This document shows, piece after piece, positions 11,562 to 22,272 of a stretch of DNA of 64,000 nucleotides. The DNA lies in the NCBI GenBank assembly GCA_030770425.1, contig JASJFT010000093.1:1-64000 (forward strand), written 5' to 3'. A program made the position numbers and the translations under genes. The notes beneath the pieces were generated by a model. That model ran no database searches, was not told where the DNA came from, and saw nothing but the letters and a program-made list of their open reading frames with translations. The stretch comes from Darksidea phi. Its lineage: Eukaryota > Ascomycota > Dothideomycetes > Pleosporales > Lentitheciaceae. Every line of letters starts with the position of its first letter. The stretch's first letter is position 1.

Positions 11562-13845
11562 GCGCAGTATCCCACGGCCGACCGAGTATTTGTCGAAAGA
11601 GCTGTCAAGAGATCATTACGCTGATAGAGGCGGATCAGTTGTGGTCTTCGTGATGCACCCCATGTAATGGAGAAACATCAAATTGCTATTGCTTCGCTGA
11701 GACCGCAGCACCTTTCCTTTGCATACCTTCCTAATGAAGTAGGTAGCATAAATCGTCGATTACAGCTCTAATATCGCCTTCTCGTTGAGATGTTTTCTAT
11801 TCCTGACTGTCAGTATTGTGGTGTCTCTGGGCTGCGGATCCATGGAAGGGACCCTTGAGCCCCACGTACCTGCGGACGATCCTTCAACAAGAACGATAGG
11901 TCAATAAACCACAACAGAGGTGCTACAGTTAGAGTACTAAACTAATTTTTATGCTGCTTTGAGCTATAAAATCATTGGGGAGGTGGTAATTGTGATCGTG
12001 ACCGCCGGGAAGGCAAGTATGTCGCAAAGGAGGGTCAATACGACATCCGATAACTACCCACACCTTCTTAGTTGAGAGGCGTAAATTACTCGGGCTTTAG
12101 CAAGGTGCAAGTAGCCGAGTTCCAAAAGTGGTTCTCATCCTGGCTGTCATACATCGGCTCCGTTTAGGGTCGACCAGCGTCTTTCGCCCATGGGACAAAT
12201 GAGAGTCTGGGCTCCGAATGGTAGAACAAATGTGCAAAAATGCTTATGTCTTTCGGAATTGGGAAGTTCTTATGAAAGCTATTGATTGCAGTCCCGGCAT
12301 CGCGGTCTAAGACGACCTATTTTAATCCTCTTTGGATGTCAAGAGCTGATTCGGCGCCCTCTACGTCCATGGCTCGCGAAATCTTTCAAGCACCAAACAT
12401 CACATCCTGGGTTGTAAAGAGCTTGATTTTCTGCTCCGGCAAAGCCCCAGACGTAGAATTACACCCTTGGTTGTTCAGTCATTAGCGTTATGCTCCATCT
12501 CGAGTCCCTCCCATGCCAGACATTCGTCGACATTATCGAATAACCGCGAAGCAGGCTCAAACTGTCCAACAGATAGTGATATCCAGATCTATGAATAGAG
12601 TTCCATTATTGGGGTCTCAAAGTAATTCTTTCTTAGGAAAGTGCTTAACTATGTGTTTCCCGTGGAACTAAAGGGGTTTTCAACAGCCAAAGCAAAACAT
12701 GGATCGGAGCAATTTACATAAAATGGCAGTTTTCGCGAAATCCATTGAATGCAATTCCCGAGGGTTGCAGTTCGACATATTTATTTGTTTTGGATTTCAA
12801 CAGTGGGAGTCTCTTTTGTACGGTCCGCACGAAAGACGGTAGGAGTTTGTACACAGTAGAGGTGCTATACCTACACCTTATACACAATAATAGAGCTGTA
12901 GAGCTGTACACAGTACGACGAGGTGATGTTTCGAACATTGAGGCGACGAGCAATGACATGTGCTGCCGAACCGCAGAGCTTGGTTGGGAGACCAACAGCG
13001 GTAGCGATGAGTTAGCACACCCAGTTCGACATATTGATACTACCTAAGCTTCTACCGAGACATTTCGACCTTACTGTGGACCATTGTGCTTTGAACAATG
13101 ACCGTTTTACCGAATGGCGCAATCCCGAATTCTCTGCATGTATACTGCTTTGAGTAGGCTTAGAAAGCTATCGAGTAGAGTGCCGATATCGCCATATGTC
13201 GGACTCTAGGTTGGAGTACCTAAAAGGTAGCATTTGCTTCCGTGATGATCTATGCTTTCCACTTCGGTGTCGAGAAGATTTGAAGGCCTAGGCACACAGA
13301 CCTGACCGAACGTCATTGAGAAAACTGCAAGGCGGAAATTGTTTAATTGATTAAGGTGATGGCCAACTTCAACGTTCAGCTATCGTCGTGCGCGAAGCGT
13401 CAGGGAATCTAAGCATGACGGTAGACGCTAACCGTTATCACACTAGCGCAATTCGTCTTTGTTACCTTATGCACGGATCCACCACCGCCGACCCCTCTCA
13501 CACTCCGCGTCTCAGCAACCCTATTACCCATCTTAACCGGGCTCAACCCAGCCATTGACGGCATCTGCCTATCTAAGCTTTCTTGACCCGCACCTCGGCT
13601 AACCTCAAAACATCCGATGCCTGTCGCAGGCGTTTATGCCTCCCTCATATCATGCGCAAGCTCTGGGCAGCTTCGCAGCCTGCAGAGGCGAAATGCCTTC
13701 ATGATAGCATGATTCTCCTGCTTTTTGATTTTCTGGGCTGTTTGCGCCTGCTCCATCCTCTTTCTCCACCTTCTTTTTGTTGTGTCGTTGCTTTTGTTTC
13801 CAGATTCCTCGCTGGCGCAGGATGATGTGCCATCGTTGTTGAGCA
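11562..13845. other. Long intergenic stretch, contains one dispersed repeat copy
   Basis: No convincing gene in 2.3 kb. Short open frames (for example at 12282 and 13583) have no motif and overlap others on the opposite strand. A repeat copy shared with 41153-41262 lies at 12784-12893 and is listed separately. Confidence 0.5.
12784..12893 (+). repeat. Dispersed repeat A, copy 1
   Basis: About 110 bp closely resemble 41153-41262 in the same orientation. Shared blocks include GGGAGTCTCTTTTGTA and AGGAGTTTGTACACA, with single-base differences between them and few length changes. The frame through both copies stays open (GSLFC.VRTK..RSLYT.EVLY), which may mean decay from a coding element. No terminal repeats or target duplications were found. 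Confidence 0.7.
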
Positions 13846-14996
13846 ATGATCACGATATCATATTTAATCCGATCTTTTCTTTTTACTGCATTAATATGGA
13901 GCGGTGCGGAGGCACAAATGTTGGGACAGTGGGGCAATCAGCATCGAGTTCGAAGAGTTTTGCCACGACAGAACGGCAATGGGAATAACAACAACAATAA
14001 CAATAACAATAACAATAACAACAACAAAAACAACAACAACAATGGGCCCGATACCAGCGCATTCAACATCGCCAACGGGCGCATATTCACGCCAGGCCTG
14101 GGGATAATTCTAGCTGTGAGTCTCATTATAAAGGGAGCGATGGAAACCTATCTGATTATTTCTAGCCACAACCCTTTACGCCTATGGGTGGAGACTTCCT
14201 TCATATAGCCATTGACGTCTCCGGAGACGGCAAGCTCCCAGTACCCCCGAAGAACATGGACGACCCCCGTACTCAGGTCTTCAACTTCACCATGTTTCTC
14301 ACCAGCAACTCTTTGCAAAAGAACTTCACAATATCCAACATCACAACAACGACTCCTCCATTCGCAGATATCATGAACCAAGAGTTGGGTCAAACGGTCA
14401 AGCATATCAACTTCGAGTGGCCAGACTGTCTTGTCGGTGAAGGTAACGATGAATTCAACGCTACAGCCCGCGGCGACTATAACATCTCAATCCACCAAAA
14501 CTTCCGACTAAACGGCGATGATCGATATAGCATCTTCAACCTTCCAATATCCGTCACAAATGGGATCCAGCAGTTTCCAGGTGCAAAACAGCTCCTGACG
14601 AAACCTCCGCCGGGCCCTCTGAGTGCGAACGGTGGTCGTATGAGCTGCAGTATGATTGAGAATCCGATGATGGATTTCACCACGCTTGTGCAGAGTGTAA
14701 ACAACCCGCCCGGTCAGCCATACCAGGATATTGCTATTGAGACTACCGCAAGAAACGATGGTGGGCAAGTTGGGGGTCCAGGCAGTGCGAATGGTAACGG
14801 AAATGGCAATGGAAACATTGGCAACGGGAATGAAAATGGAGATGGGAATGGGGATGGGAACAATCAGGGCATTGGTCAGGGCCAGGGTAACGCTCAAGGT
14901 CAGGTTGGTGCTGGCTCCATGAGCAAGAGTGCAAGAAATTTGGACGTGGTGTTAGCGGCGGCAGTTGCGGTGCTAGGGATATCGTTGGGCCGGTGA
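13846..14996 (+). CDS. Secreted, probably GPI-anchored Asn-rich protein
   Basis: Exons 13846-14115 and 14166-14996 (donor GTGAGT, acceptor TTTCTAG) give 366 aa. The first 24 residues form a signal peptide (SYLIRSFLFTALIWSGAEAQ, cut likely after AEA). A dibasic RVRRVLPRQ follows, then a poly-Asn run encoded by an AAC/AAT microsatellite. The core, beginning APQPFTPMGGDFLHIAIDVS, carries several N-glycosylation sequons (NFT, NIT, NAT, NIS) and resembles fungal surface proteins of unknown function. The C-terminal third is low-complexity Gly/Asn/Gln repeats (NGNGNGNGN), and the last 20 residues (DVVLAAAVAVLGISLGR) are a hydrophobic tail fitting a GPI signal. Role at the cell wall or plasma membrane is inferred from these features only; no enzymatic motif was recognised. 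Confidence 0.8.
13985..14041 (+). repeat. AAC/AAT trinucleotide microsatellite, coding
   Basis: A run of AAC/AAT/AAA triplets inside the secreted-protein gene encodes nearly uninterrupted asparagine with one lysine. Such tracts change length by slippage, so alleles would differ by whole residues. Confidence 0.85.
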
Positions 14997-15797
14997 GATT
15001 TGTCCGGCCCGGGGAGCGCGGAGTTGAAAGACGTATTGGGACGTCAAGACGCAAGAGGGTGAGATGTTCCCGCTTGTTGCATGAAGAGCAGGAGGCCGAG
15101 CCGACGGGGCTTTCTCCCGATTTCCCATGCTAGCCATGGGGCGAGCCGATGATGAAATCATACGCAAGCAGAACACCGAAGAGACCTAGACCTATGATAC
15201 CACTTGTAGTAATATCCCCTTCCAACATCCCATATCACGTGCATTGCCACGTCACCAAACCTCTTATCTCGAAATATCCGCATACGTTCGCTAGATATCA
15301 TCTGCGTTTCAATTCTACGGAGTTAAAAGGTGGCTGAAGACACAACAAGCTTAATTGGCGCATGGTTGACCCGGTTATCACGAGCGCGTTTCATCCTCCG
15401 ACACCGGGTTCCCATGGTCATACAGTCGTGTTTCAGCTTTTAGTCACCTAGGTTATGGCAATAGGTGCTTGCACTTAGCAGTCACACTATAGTGGCTGTA
15501 CGGAATGTGAATGGTGCGATGGAACGAAATAATTACCGCATTTGGAGGCATGCATATGGCATTGCGCGTCGTGTAGGATATCTGCACAAATGCATTGCCT
15601 GAAAGGATGCGAATTCTTCGTAGGGGTGATGCGCCTAAAAAGTCGGAAGTCGTTACTCGCCCACGATTCGATGCAGCCTCAGCAACAGCCTCAGGAGCAG
15701 AGATGTTCTATTCGTCGGTAAAGATCTAGTCGTCGCTCTTCCATTTCGTCCCCAATCATGCAGACCTCGGCTCATCGTCACAAGCTCGCATTATCTC
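14997..15797. other. Intergenic, no gene seen
   Basis: This 0.8 kb between the convergent 3' ends of the secreted-protein and galactonate dehydratase genes shows no motif-bearing frame. Confidence 0.5.
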
Positions 15798-17037
15798 TCA
15801 CCATTCCCGAACCTCCCCACCAGGGCCAATAAAGCCAGGGCTAATCCAGGCCTTCGCATTTACACTCTCCCGTCTAACCGCCTCCTCATCTACCTCAATA
15901 CCCAATCCCTTCCCAGGCATCAGCTCCACATACCCATTCTGCACGTTCCAAATGTCTTTATCTCTCACATAGCTCATCAGATCTGCGCCTTTGTTGTAAT
16001 GGATCCCTAAACTCATCTCTTGGATAACAAAATTTGACAAAGTGGCATCCACTTGCATGCACGCAGCGAGCGCAATAGGTCCAAGCGGGCAGTGCGGTGC
16101 TAAAGCAACGTCGTAGGCTTCGCACATGGCTGCTATACGTTTGAGTTCAGATATACCACCGCAGTGGGATACGTCCGGCTGGAGGATATCGATGCTGTGA
16201 GATTCGAGGAAGGGGAGAACGTCCCAGCGGCTGTGAAGCCTTTCACCCAGCGCTATGGGGCATGTAGTGAGTTGGGAGAGGGCCTTTATACCACCAATGT
16301 GCTCTGAAAGCAAAGGCTCTTCAATGAAAAGTGGATGATGCGGCTCGAGGGCTTTGGCGAGTTGCTTTGCCATGGGTTTGTGAACACGTCCGTGGAAGTC
16401 CATGCCGGCGTCCATACCCATTGCTTTGACGGTTTTGAGGCGCTCAACGCTGGATTGGAGAGCAGAAGGGGAGTCGAGCCATCCGATATCTTCTGTGGCA
16501 TTCATTTTGACGGCGTTGAAACCTTGGTCTTTGCGAGCTTGCCTATAGAGGATGAAAATCGCTATCTTTGAAAAATGATAATACGTACGCTTGCTTTTCA
16601 ACATCTGAAGGTCGATCGCCACCTATCCACGCGTATACTCTCAGCTTGTCCCTCACTTTCCCGCCCAATAGCTGATATATCGGAACATCCAGCTTCCGTG
16701 CTTTAAGATCCCACAGAGCAATGTCGATACCAGCTAAAGCACTCATGAATACCGGTCCACCGCGGTAGAAGCTAGTCCGCCAGCACATCTGCCATATGTG
16801 CTCGATGTCACTATTGCATTCTTAGCGACGTTGAGCTACGAGACAAAAGGAACTTTCATACTCCGCTTCGAACCCTATGTATCTCTCAATCCACGCGTCT
16901 AGACATCCTTCGACCGCTTGAGTATGTCCCTCTAGAGAAGCTTCTCCCCAGCCAACGTTCCCTGCTTCATCCGTGATCTTGACAAAGAGCCATCTCGGCG
17001 GAACACGAAAGTACTCAATCTTTGCAATCTTACCCAT
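15798..17037 (-). CDS. D-galactonate dehydratase (enolase superfamily)
   Basis: Predicted to dehydrate D-galactonate to 2-keto-3-deoxy-D-galactonate, as bacterial DgoD does. Exons 17037-16862, 16810-16589 and 16542-15798 give 380 aa, close to the 382 aa of E. coli DgoD. It matches the DgoD pattern throughout: [11 protein letters not shown] and GWGEASLEG at the N-terminus, then [30 protein letters not shown], and ending with IHYNKGADL. The active site is complete: KMN at 145-147, metal ligands Asp181, Glu207 and Glu233, general acid/base His183 (MDFHGR) and His283 ([14 protein letters not shown]). It diverges from the aldolase gene at 17504 with 466 bp between starts, a pairing that fits consecutive steps of an oxidative galactose/galactonate route. 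A related sugar-acid dehydratase activity cannot be excluded by sequence alone. Confidence 0.87.
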
Positions 17038-17503
17038 AGTCTAGAATCTAAAGAGGAAGAAGTGACTGAAAGCGCAATGACGTGCTTCAAAGAAGCGCAT
17101 TAAGATATGTTATGGAACGGAGATGTAGTAGCTAGTGAGTGTGGAACAAGCGTGTACTCGCGCCCATTGAAAGAAACCGCAACAGTTCGGCAAACGTGTC
17201 ATTGGTCATCATTCCACGTCCTTTCAATCTAGCAACTCGCGGCGAGTCATCCTCTTCGTTCGACTGGTTCTCTTTGAGGCAACCCGAGGCCGGCGCGCGG
17301 GGTGCCAACTAGAGCTCCACCTTCGGAGCTCTTAGCGTCGGAAAATGGACTAAATACTACCGAGTGAACAAACATTACGCATTGCATATCTCACAATGGG
17401 TCCCGCTCCTATTCATGATGATAGTTGATATTTTCGAAGTCGAAAAAAGAGGTTTAATATTTACACGAACGCGTTCAAAGGAGTGCAACGCACGAGCCGC
17501 AAA
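17038..17503. promoter_or_regulatory. Shared divergent promoter of sugar-acid genes
   Basis: The 466 bp between the dehydratase and aldolase starts contain no other gene and must include both promoters. No specific regulator site was identified. Confidence 0.45.
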
Positions 17504-18539
17504 ATGACCTCACCACCAACCGGCGTCTTCGTTCCCGTCCCAACTTTCTTCAAACCCGCATCTTCGTCTCAGTCTGTTCAACCCGATATCGACGTTGAGA
17601 CCCAGGTCGCGCACAGCATCCATCTTGCTAAGAATGGCGTCCGTGGCCTCGTACTGCTCGGCTCGACCGGCGAAGCTATCCATATGTCGCGCCAGGAACG
17701 TTTCGACATGGTGTCGGGCGTGCGCAAAGGATTGACTGACGCTGGATTCAGAGATTACCCTATAATGGCTGGCGTGCTGATCAACAGTGTGGATGAGGTG
17801 CTGGAATGGTTGGAGGACTTCAAAAAGGCTGGCGCACAATGGGGTCTGGTGCTTGCGCCGGGATACTTCGGAGCTGCGGCGAGCCAGGCGAATATCAGGG
17901 AATGGTATACGATCGTGGCTGATCGGTCGCCGATTCCCATCTTAATGTAAGCACCCAAAGTATGGAGGGTCGTAAGCAAAACTGAACGAGCGTAGATATA
18001 ACTATCCCGGCGTAACGAACAACGTCACAGTCACTCCTGAGACATACCGCATCCTCGCACAACATCCCAACATTGTCGGCTGTAAAATGTCGCACGGCAA
18101 CGTCTCCTATCACGTTCAAGTCTCCCTTGACCCCGAAATCGACCACAAAAAGTTCAGAGTATACAGTGGCTTTGGTCAACAACTAGGGCCTATTGTGCTC
18201 TTCAATGCTGCAGGTGTTATAGACGGACTTGCTGGAATATACCCCAGGACAGTGTCATTGCTCATGAAGCTGGCTGAGCAACGACCTATTACTGAGGAGA
18301 ACCTCAAGAAGATTCAAGAACTACAATATATTGTCAGCTCAGGGGAAGAGTTCATCGGCGCAAGTGGAATCATTGGTATAAAGGAGGCTGTCAAGCGTGT
18401 GCTTGGGTTTGGTACAATGGAGGGAGGAAGGCTTCCACTGAAGGGCAAGCTACCTGAAGGTGAGTGGGAGAAGTGGGGTACGATATTGGGCCGGGTACTG
18501 AAAATGGAGGAGTCGATAGACGCTTCGGAGTTCCAATAA
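17504..18539 (+). CDS. DHDPS/NAL-family aldolase, likely 2-keto-3-deoxy-sugar acid aldolase
   Basis: Class I (Schiff-base) TIM-barrel aldolase of the dihydrodipicolinate synthase/N-acetylneuraminate lyase family. Exons 17504-17946 and 17996-18539 (49-nt intron with GTAAGC donor) give 328 aa. The substrate-binding GSTGE is at 53-57, the family Tyr at 149 (IYNYPGV) and the Schiff-base Lys at 178 (IVGCKMSHGN). The ATG at 17504 was chosen because the frame upstream has only non-ATG starts. Fungal relatives include 4-hydroxy-2-oxoglutarate aldolase-like proteins and the GaaC/LGA1 L-threo-3-deoxy-hexulosonate aldolases. Because it is head to head with a D-galactonate dehydratase, cleavage of 2-keto-3-deoxy-galactonate to pyruvate and glyceraldehyde is the favoured inference. 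The family assignment is firm, the substrate is not. Confidence 0.85.
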
Positions 18540-19128
18540 GGTTGCAATTCGATCATGGGGCATATCATTATTGCACCAATTAGTACCAAAATGTTCCCCG
18601 TCAGAGAGAAATCAAGGTGCAGAGTACAAAAAACCAATGGCCCAACGAGACCTACACCTACACAAACAGCATCTCCGGACATTGTTCCCTTCTGTTGATT
18701 CTACCAGGACAAATACCAGCTGAAGCGCCCAGTTTAGAGTCTCGGTGCTGTCCTCTTAATACCCACCCTGCTTCAGACGCATACTCGTCTGCACGCAATT
18801 CCTGCATACAAGACAACTCTACGGCAATAAACACAGCATGTGACCATAATACGATGAACTGAGGATGACAACCTCGCTGACAGAATCTACCGCTCAGGCA
18901 GTGGTATCAAACGCACAGACGAGAATGTCCTCTCAAAACATCGAGCATGGCATGGCTCGAAGGATTTGTAGGGAAGTTAGTGCGGTGTCGCTTTAGCACA
19001 ATGGGTAAAGGGGCATACAAGAGACCGAGGCGACGAGCAATGCTGATAGTAATCTTGTTTCCTTTGGTTGTTTTGAGGCGCCAGTTGATGGGGAGTGAGA
19101 ATGCGAGGATGAAGAAGTCGAGGAAGAC
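18540..19128. other. Intergenic, no gene seen
   Basis: Only short overlapping frames. The first 60 bp are the likely 3' end of the aldolase transcript. Confidence 0.45.
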
Positions 19129-19838
19129 GTGCAGGAGGCGGGAAGCGATACAGAATTTTTTCAGCTTGATGTATTTCCCGGCGCAGCTGAACTCCATCGC
19201 TATAGCGTGCACCATGATTTGCACAAGTTTGAGTTCAATGGATGTATGATCGTAGTGCCAATTCCAAAGAATAAGCTGATATCGGAGCGATACTCTCAAG
19301 CTACATTTGTGGGAACGGATACCGAGACCGCGGTCTTTGGGGAGCATGTGGATGTTTCGGCTTCAATCTCGTTCCGCCGGCAATCGATTCTGAATGCGTG
19401 GCCCGAGGAAGATAGGGGAGCATTTAACCTGGTTCATCAGCGTTACGAATTCACTTTTATCCCTATTGAAAGATGGCAAGAGGTCGTTAATGACTCGCCG
19501 AGCCGGGTGGATATATCCAGCTTGTCGGTGCGGACCTGATGGGCTCTGAACGTGGGGATGGGCATGAAGGAGTGATAGAAATGCTGAGCTCCATGGGACA
19601 GTTCTTCTAGTAAGGGGATATGGACCTTTCCTCTGGACCAAAGTTGGAGTTGTGGTTGAGAGCTGCAGGGGAACAAGATTTCGAGGTGAAAGTTATGTAC
19701 TTTGGAATGGGCAAGCAGGCGAAGACGAACGAACTTGCTGAAATGTCTTCGTGGAACATTCTGACGTTGATCGACTACTTTTCTCTTGTTTTTAATCGTA
19801 AGGGAAGATCCAATCCTGTGTTCAATTATCGCAGCTAG
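19129..19838 (+). pseudogene. Unrecognised protein remnant in two frames
   Basis: I do not recognise this gene. A 136-codon frame at 19129-19539 contains protein-like text (EFFQLDVFPGAAELHRYSVH, FEFNGCMIVVPIPKN, FEFTFIPIERWQEV-like) without low complexity, but begins without a convincing ATG. A second frame at 19620-19838 (LELWLRAAGEQDFEVKVMYF, NELAEMSSWNILTLIDYF) continues in a different phase, and the gap between them has stops. Together they look like one gene broken by frameshifts, lying beside the P450/MFS wreckage. Two unrelated chance frames remain possible. Confidence 0.3.
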
Positions 19839-20084
19839 CATCCAGTCTGATAGAGTTATCTGGTTTTTGGTACAGCCCTGGGCAGTTTAAGAGACTGGGG
19901 GAAGACGTAAAGAACGAACTGGTGACAACGGGGAATGGTTGGAAATTCTGGGTGAATACAGGATGATGCGCTCAAGCACATGAGATTCGAGGTATGAGGG
20001 TATCCAATGATTATATTTTGGTTTCTGTGAATACATGACTCCGTCAAAATTCATGAAAATGACCAATGGAAAACAAAATCCGAA

Positions 20085-21296
20085 CTACCTCACTCGCGGT
20101 TCCTGCTCTTCACATAAATTTCGAGCTTCTTCTGGGAGAAAAAACCTTTCCATACTTCCATTCGTGGGGTGAGGAGGTAGGGAACCTGCCGGCTTGATAT
20201 CATACTCATATATCAGCCGTCCAAGAATCAATTTCACCACCTTCAGGGCGAAGAACCTGCCTGGGCAGGCTTGCTTGCCGTAGCCGAAAGGGAGATACCT
20301 CTCATCTGGTGCATCTGCTTTCAGCCGTCCAACATCTTTCGGCAAGCCATCCGCGTCGCAGTCGCATGGTCCCGAGCCGACGAACCGAAATGGTAAGAAC
20401 TCACGAGGATTGTTATAGTTGGCGGGGTCGAAGTGAACGGACTGCACTGGAAAAACAATCCTGGTTCCTGGCTTCAGCTGAAAACCATCATCAAAGGTCA
20501 CGGGCTGTTGCGCCAGGCGAAGGGAAACCACTGTTAACCATATTAGTACTTTATAGGCTCTATGAGCTACATACTTACAGGCAGACGGGACATGGATTCG
20601 AAGTACCTCTCTAATGAAGCTATCGGGAAGGTGCAAATGGTTCAGGGTATGCTTGCTATCCCAAGAACCATACTTGGCAAGTACGCCCTTGATCTCTGTC
20701 CGAATGGGATCTATGCGCTCTGGCATCTGTAGCAGCTGCCAAAGCGAATTGTGGACCAAGGCGATGTTCGAGCCCGTGCTCGCGAAGTGAAGATGCAGTA
20801 TGCGAATTGCATGTCGGAATGAATCAACCTCTCTTGGAGTTGCAGGAGGCATCTCCACCACGAGCTAGATGGTGTCGAGGTGTCGTTCGAAGTCTGGATC
20901 GTCCTTCTTTGCCATACGTTCTTCTACGATAGGTATGATGTATTTGTTCATTGCTCGTCGAGTCTGCATGCGGTATGGTATGCTGAAAACCCAGTAAAAT
21001 GACTTCCGAAAGGGACCCAAAGGTATGAAATTCCACAAGGCGCCGAATATGACATGGGACAGGTTAAGAGATTCGATCGCAGCTCGATAATCTGCTCTTC
21101 GGCATAGATCGGGCCCCACCAAGATTCGGTTTGATATGTAGTGTACGAGCTTCGATGACAGATCCATGGCTTTGAACTGTTTTCAGTCCTTGAGTTCGCC
21201 GAGCGCCTTCGCGAATACAAATTTTGCTTCGTCATTGAGAAGAGGGACTGCATCGTCTAAGAACCATAAGCCTCTGGCTCCTGGCTCAACGAAGCA
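20085..21296 (-). pseudogene. Cytochrome P450, 5'-truncated with in-frame stops
   Basis: The C-terminal two thirds of a fungal P450 monooxygenase are readable in one frame: KFVFAKALGELKD, MDLSSKLVHYISNRILVGPD, the I-helix region HFASTGSNIALVH, K-helix ExxR in SFIREVLRIH, the PERF-like region NPREFLPFRF, and the haem loop FGYGKQACPGRFFALKVVK with its Cys ligand. An intron of 48 nt with GTAAGT donor splits VPSA from VSLRLAQQ. Two in-frame stops interrupt the coding text: TGA at 21183-21185 where Trp is expected, and TAG at 20865-20867 where Gln is expected (DTI*LVVEM). Upstream of about 21296 the frame closes, so roughly the first 130-150 residues, including the membrane anchor, are missing. 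Residual similarity suggests a secondary-metabolism P450. It faces the broken MFS gene at 21314. Confidence 0.85.
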
Positions 21297-21313
21297 TTAC
21301 CCTACGTACTGAT

Positions 21314-22272
21314 TTGAGAGTTCAAATGTTTCGACACGACATCTATCTCCATAATAATCGCGATAGGCACATTACCGACCGAGGCCTCCATATTCAAAGC
21401 ATCGCTGAGGGCTTTCGCTTACTCGCTCTTTTCGTCGTTTCAGCCGTTCTCTTCCTTGCATTCATAGGTATCCAAATCGTATTTCCGTCCCAACGCTACT
21501 TCTCCCCAGCACTCCTCCGCAACCGCAACATATTCCTCGCAGCCCTGTACTCTAGCTTCATATCCGGCGGTATGTTCGTCGTAATCAGGTACCTTCCGCT
21601 CTGGTTCCAAGCAGTCAAGAGCGCATCCGCACTCCGCTCTGGCGTTATAATTACCCCCCTCATCGCGTCCTTCGTCGTAATTTCCACGCTATCCGGCGCT
21701 GCAACCCAAGCCATCGGATACTACAATCCAGCCATGTTCCTCGGCGTGATACTCTCCGCCATCGGTTCAGGTCTATTTTGACATTTTCCCCCACCACCAT
21801 TAGGTCCAAATGGATCGGCTACCAAGTAGTCTACGGCCTCGGCGCCGGCGCCGGCATCCCACCACCTATGCTTGTTATCCAAACTGTGCTGTGCGCCTCT
21901 GACGTGCCCCTCGGCGTATCCCTCGTCAACCTCACAAAAATGCTCTGCTCCTCCATCGTCGTCGCCATCGCTCAAAGCGTCTTCGTCAACGAGCTAGAAA
22001 AAGGTGTGCTGACTGCCCTGACTGGCTTCGATAGGTCGCTCCTTGTTAACAGCGGGGCGACGGATCTGAGCAGCATGTACTCGCTTGAGCAGTTGGAGAA
22101 GGTGCTGCCAGCGTATAGCGAGGCCATTACAAAGACCTTTTATATTACCGTGGCATTGAGTGGTGGGGCGCTGGTTTCCCCGTTACCGGTGCAGTGGAGG
22201 TCGATGAAGAAGAAGGTTGATATAAAAATTCTACAATCGGGCCGTTACCCTCGAAACCATGTCAGGACGTAA
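21314..22272 (+). pseudogene. MFS drug/toxin exporter, 5'-truncated and frameshifted
   Basis: Only the C-terminal half of a 14-helix DHA2-type major facilitator is present. The first segment (from about 21405) reads LLALFVVSAVLFLAFIGIQI, then NRNIFLAALYSSFISGGMFV, YLPLWFQAVKSASALRSGV and FLGVILSAIGSGLF, where TGA ends the frame at about 21780. The family text continues in another frame with TFSPTTIRSKWIGYQVVYGL, GAGAGIPPPMLVIQT and SIVVAIAQSVFVNELEKGVL, so an indel lies near 21778. Helices 1-8 with motif A are absent; the sequence before 21400 has no transporter character. The gene therefore cannot make a working pump. It faces the broken P450 gene, with both lesions at the 5' ends. Confidence 0.82.

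Noticed and set aside
12949..19041. Shared 16-mer GAGGCGACGAGCAATG at about 12950 and 19026
   Set aside because: A single 16-base match is expected about once by chance in a 64-kb window and flanks do not match.
20865..21185. Repeat-induced point mutation as the cause of the P450 stops
   Set aside because: The TAG could come from CpA to TpA change, but the TGA does not fit that context well, and surrounding sequence is not enriched for TpA; two changes are too few to conclude.
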